Shown here: one piece after another, positions 63,174 to 64,000 of the stretch
How the letters are laid out: every line of letters starts with the position of its first letter
How positions within the stretch are numbered: the first letter of the stretch is position 1
Source of the DNA: Streptomyces anulatus
GTDB lineage: Bacteria; Actinomycetota; Actinomycetes; Streptomycetales; Streptomycetaceae
NCBI RefSeq assembly: GCF_014650675.1
Contig: NZ_BMVK01000002.1
Span: 248,001 to 312,000, forward strand
Length of the DNA stretch: 64,000 nucleotides
Direction of reading: 5' to 3'
Position numbers and translations under genes: made by a program
The notes under the pieces: generated by a model
Told to the model about the DNA's origin: nothing
Databases searched by the model: none
The model's input: the letters and a program-made list of their open reading frames with translations, nothing else

Positions 63174-63674
63174 ATGTCCCCCCTGTCCCGCCCCTCGCGG
63201 CTCCGCCGGCTCGGTCTCTGCGTCGCCACCGGCACGCTCGCGGCGCTCACCGCCGCCGCTCCCGCCGCGATGGCGGCCGACCCCCAGCCCGTCGGCCAGC
63301 GCGCGGAGGCCGCCGCTCCGGACCCGACGTCCGACGAGCTCTCCGCCTCGGCGCTGCAGCGCGAGCACGAGGCGCAGCAGAAGCAGGCCCGCGAGGAGGC
63401 ACAGAAGCAGGGCCAGGCGCGCCCCCAGGCGCCGAAGCGGACCTACAAGGGACGCGTCATCGCCAAGCCGTACCTGCTGCTCCGTGACAAGCCGACCCGC
63501 AGCAGCCGCATCGTCGGCTCGGTCGAGTACGGCGAGATCGTCCACATCTTCTGCAAGACCAAGGGCGACAACGTCGACGGCAACAACCGCTGGTACCTGC
63601 TGACCAACGGCACGTGGGCCTGGGGTTCGGCCCGCTACATCGAGAACATCGGCTCCGCGCCGAAGTGGTGCTGA
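63174..63674 (+). CDS. secreted SH3-domain protein
   Basis: 166 aa from ATG 63174, with GGAGGCAGC upstream. A signal peptide (to about AAMAADP) is followed by a Gln/Ala/Glu helical linker with basic Lys/Arg repeats and a C-terminal bacterial SH3-like domain (YLLLRDKPTRSSRIVGSV, then WAWGSARYIENI). It has Cys in IFCKT and a C-terminal KWC. SH3b domains often bind cell wall. It is a single-gene unit. Confidence 0.88.
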   Translation: MSPLSRPSRLRRLGLCVATGTLAALTAAAPAAMAADPQPVGQRAEAAAPDPTSDELSASALQREHEAQQKQAREEAQKQGQARPQAPKRTYKGRVIAKPYLLLRDKPTRSSRIVGSVEYGEIVHIFCKTKGDNVDGNNRWYLLTNGTWAWGSARYIENIGSAPKWC

Positions 63675-63694
63675 CCTCACGTCACCCGCACATC

Positions 63695-63744
63695 CGCCCG
63701 CCCGTGGAGCCCGGCCGTGTCGCCGTCGGCTCCGCGGGCGGGCG
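63695..63744 (+). terminator. terminator of the SH3-protein gene
   Basis: A 17-bp stem (63695-63711 with 63728-63744), one G-T pair, 16-nt loop. It begins 20 bp after the stop. Confidence 0.8.
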
Positions 63745-63749
63745 TATGT

Positions 63750-63813
63750 CCGGTGGGCGCCGACGGCATTCCGGTGGGCGCTGACGGCGTCTCCGGTGGG
63801 CACTGACATGGGC
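63750..63813 (+). repeat. three 21-22 bp tandem units upstream of the FtsW/RodA gene
   Basis: Units 63750-63770, 63771-63792 and 63793-63813 share CCGGTGGGCGCTGACGGC with few changes. They lie between the preceding terminator and the promoter of the next gene. Confidence 0.75.
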
Positions 63814-63864
63814 AAAGGTGTGACATAAGGGAAATACCGCGCACCTCTTGCTACGTTGCGGGGC

Positions 63865-64000
63865 ATGACCGCAACGACGGCGGACGCTCCCCCGCCCGAG
63901 CTACGCCTGCCCAAGCGGCGCGGGGTGGAGCTCGCCCTCCTCGTCGGGGGCGTCCTGATCTCCGTCTTCGGCTACGCGGCGGTCGGCCTCGCCCACGACG
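63865..64000 (+). CDS. FtsW/RodA/SpoVE family protein, N-terminal part
   Basis: The window ends after 45 codons. The visible part is a short polar start (MTATTADAPPPELRLPKRRG) followed by the first membrane helix VELALLVGGVLISVFGYAAV, which matches the start of SEDS-family glycosyltransferases in Streptomyces. Those enzymes polymerise peptidoglycan with a partner PBP. ATG 63865 has no clear ribosome site. TGCTACGTT about 15 bp upstream looks like an extended -10 box, so the mRNA could be leaderless. Confidence 0.7.
   Translation, partial: MTATTADAPPPELRLPKRRGVELALLVGGVLISVFGYAAVGLAHD

Overview
The window is high-GC actinobacterial DNA and is almost certainly a Streptomyces chromosome core segment. 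Evidence: the scy-filP cytoskeletal pair, Shine-Dalgarno sites of the GGAGG type, frequent GTG/TTG starts and ATGA overlaps, a CBM2-FnIII-GH18 chitinase with twin DasR-like operators, Ku plus a stand-alone LigD polymerase, and the block argS-like/lysA/hom/thrC/thrB/rho/rpmE/prfA/prmC/sua5/wecA-like/atpI-C. From memory, Mycobacterium has nearly the same gene order. No species can be named from the sequence alone. Nothing looks like a prophage, CRISPR array or transposase.

Layout. 1-6.2 kb: end of scy, filP, and two tandem paralogous ABC ATPase/permease operons. 6.3-19.3 kb: small conserved genes, an LLM flavin oxidoreductase, the mismatch endonuclease gene nucS, a large membrane-anchored P-loop protein, a STAS protein, hydroxybutyryl-CoA dehydrogenase, a TetR/ABC exporter module, a corrinoid adenosyltransferase and a NarL-type two-component system. 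19.3-21.4 kb: the chitinase with its regulated promoter and terminator. 21.4-30 kb: a DUF2550-type gene and the complete F1Fo ATP synthase operon atpIBEFHAGDC on the minus strand, with a Rex-like operator over its promoter. 30-36.7 kb, minus strand: a WecA/MraY-like transferase, a serine hydroxymethyltransferase paralogue, a phosphatase-like protein, sua5, prmC, prfA and rpmE. 36.8-42.4 kb, minus strand: an LCP ligase, a secreted trypsin-like protease and rho. 42.7-49.3 kb, minus strand: thrB, thrC, hom, lysA and the ArgS-like nrtL. 49.4-52.1 kb: a single-domain response regulator, tRNA-Arg(CCG) and a short block of small poorly conserved secreted or hypothetical genes. 52.2-64 kb: a membrane protein convergent with a Ser/Thr kinase, the NHEJ pair ku/ligD (divergent), HEAT-repeat and zinc-ribbon genes, a lipoprotein/histidine-kinase pair without a response regulator, an SH3 protein, and the start of an FtsW/RodA gene.

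How the parts work together. The minus-strand core links amino-acid synthesis from aspartate (hom, thrC, thrB, lysA), transcription termination (rho), translation termination (prfA and its methylase prmC), tRNA t6A formation (sua5), envelope glycan initiation (wecA-like) and ATP synthesis. The most unusual observations are: a low-molecular-weight phosphatase fold whose nucleophilic cysteine is serine; a serine hydroxymethyltransferase paralogue with the active-site tyrosine pair changed to histidines; an ArgRS-like protein without a catalytic domain at the place where other actinobacteria keep argS; several genes whose 3' ends, stop codon included, are tandemly duplicated; a MITE-like element in the hom leader; and a P-loop with arginine in place of lysine. 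None of these alone proves a new system. The phosphatase-like protein and the 3'-end duplications are the best leads.
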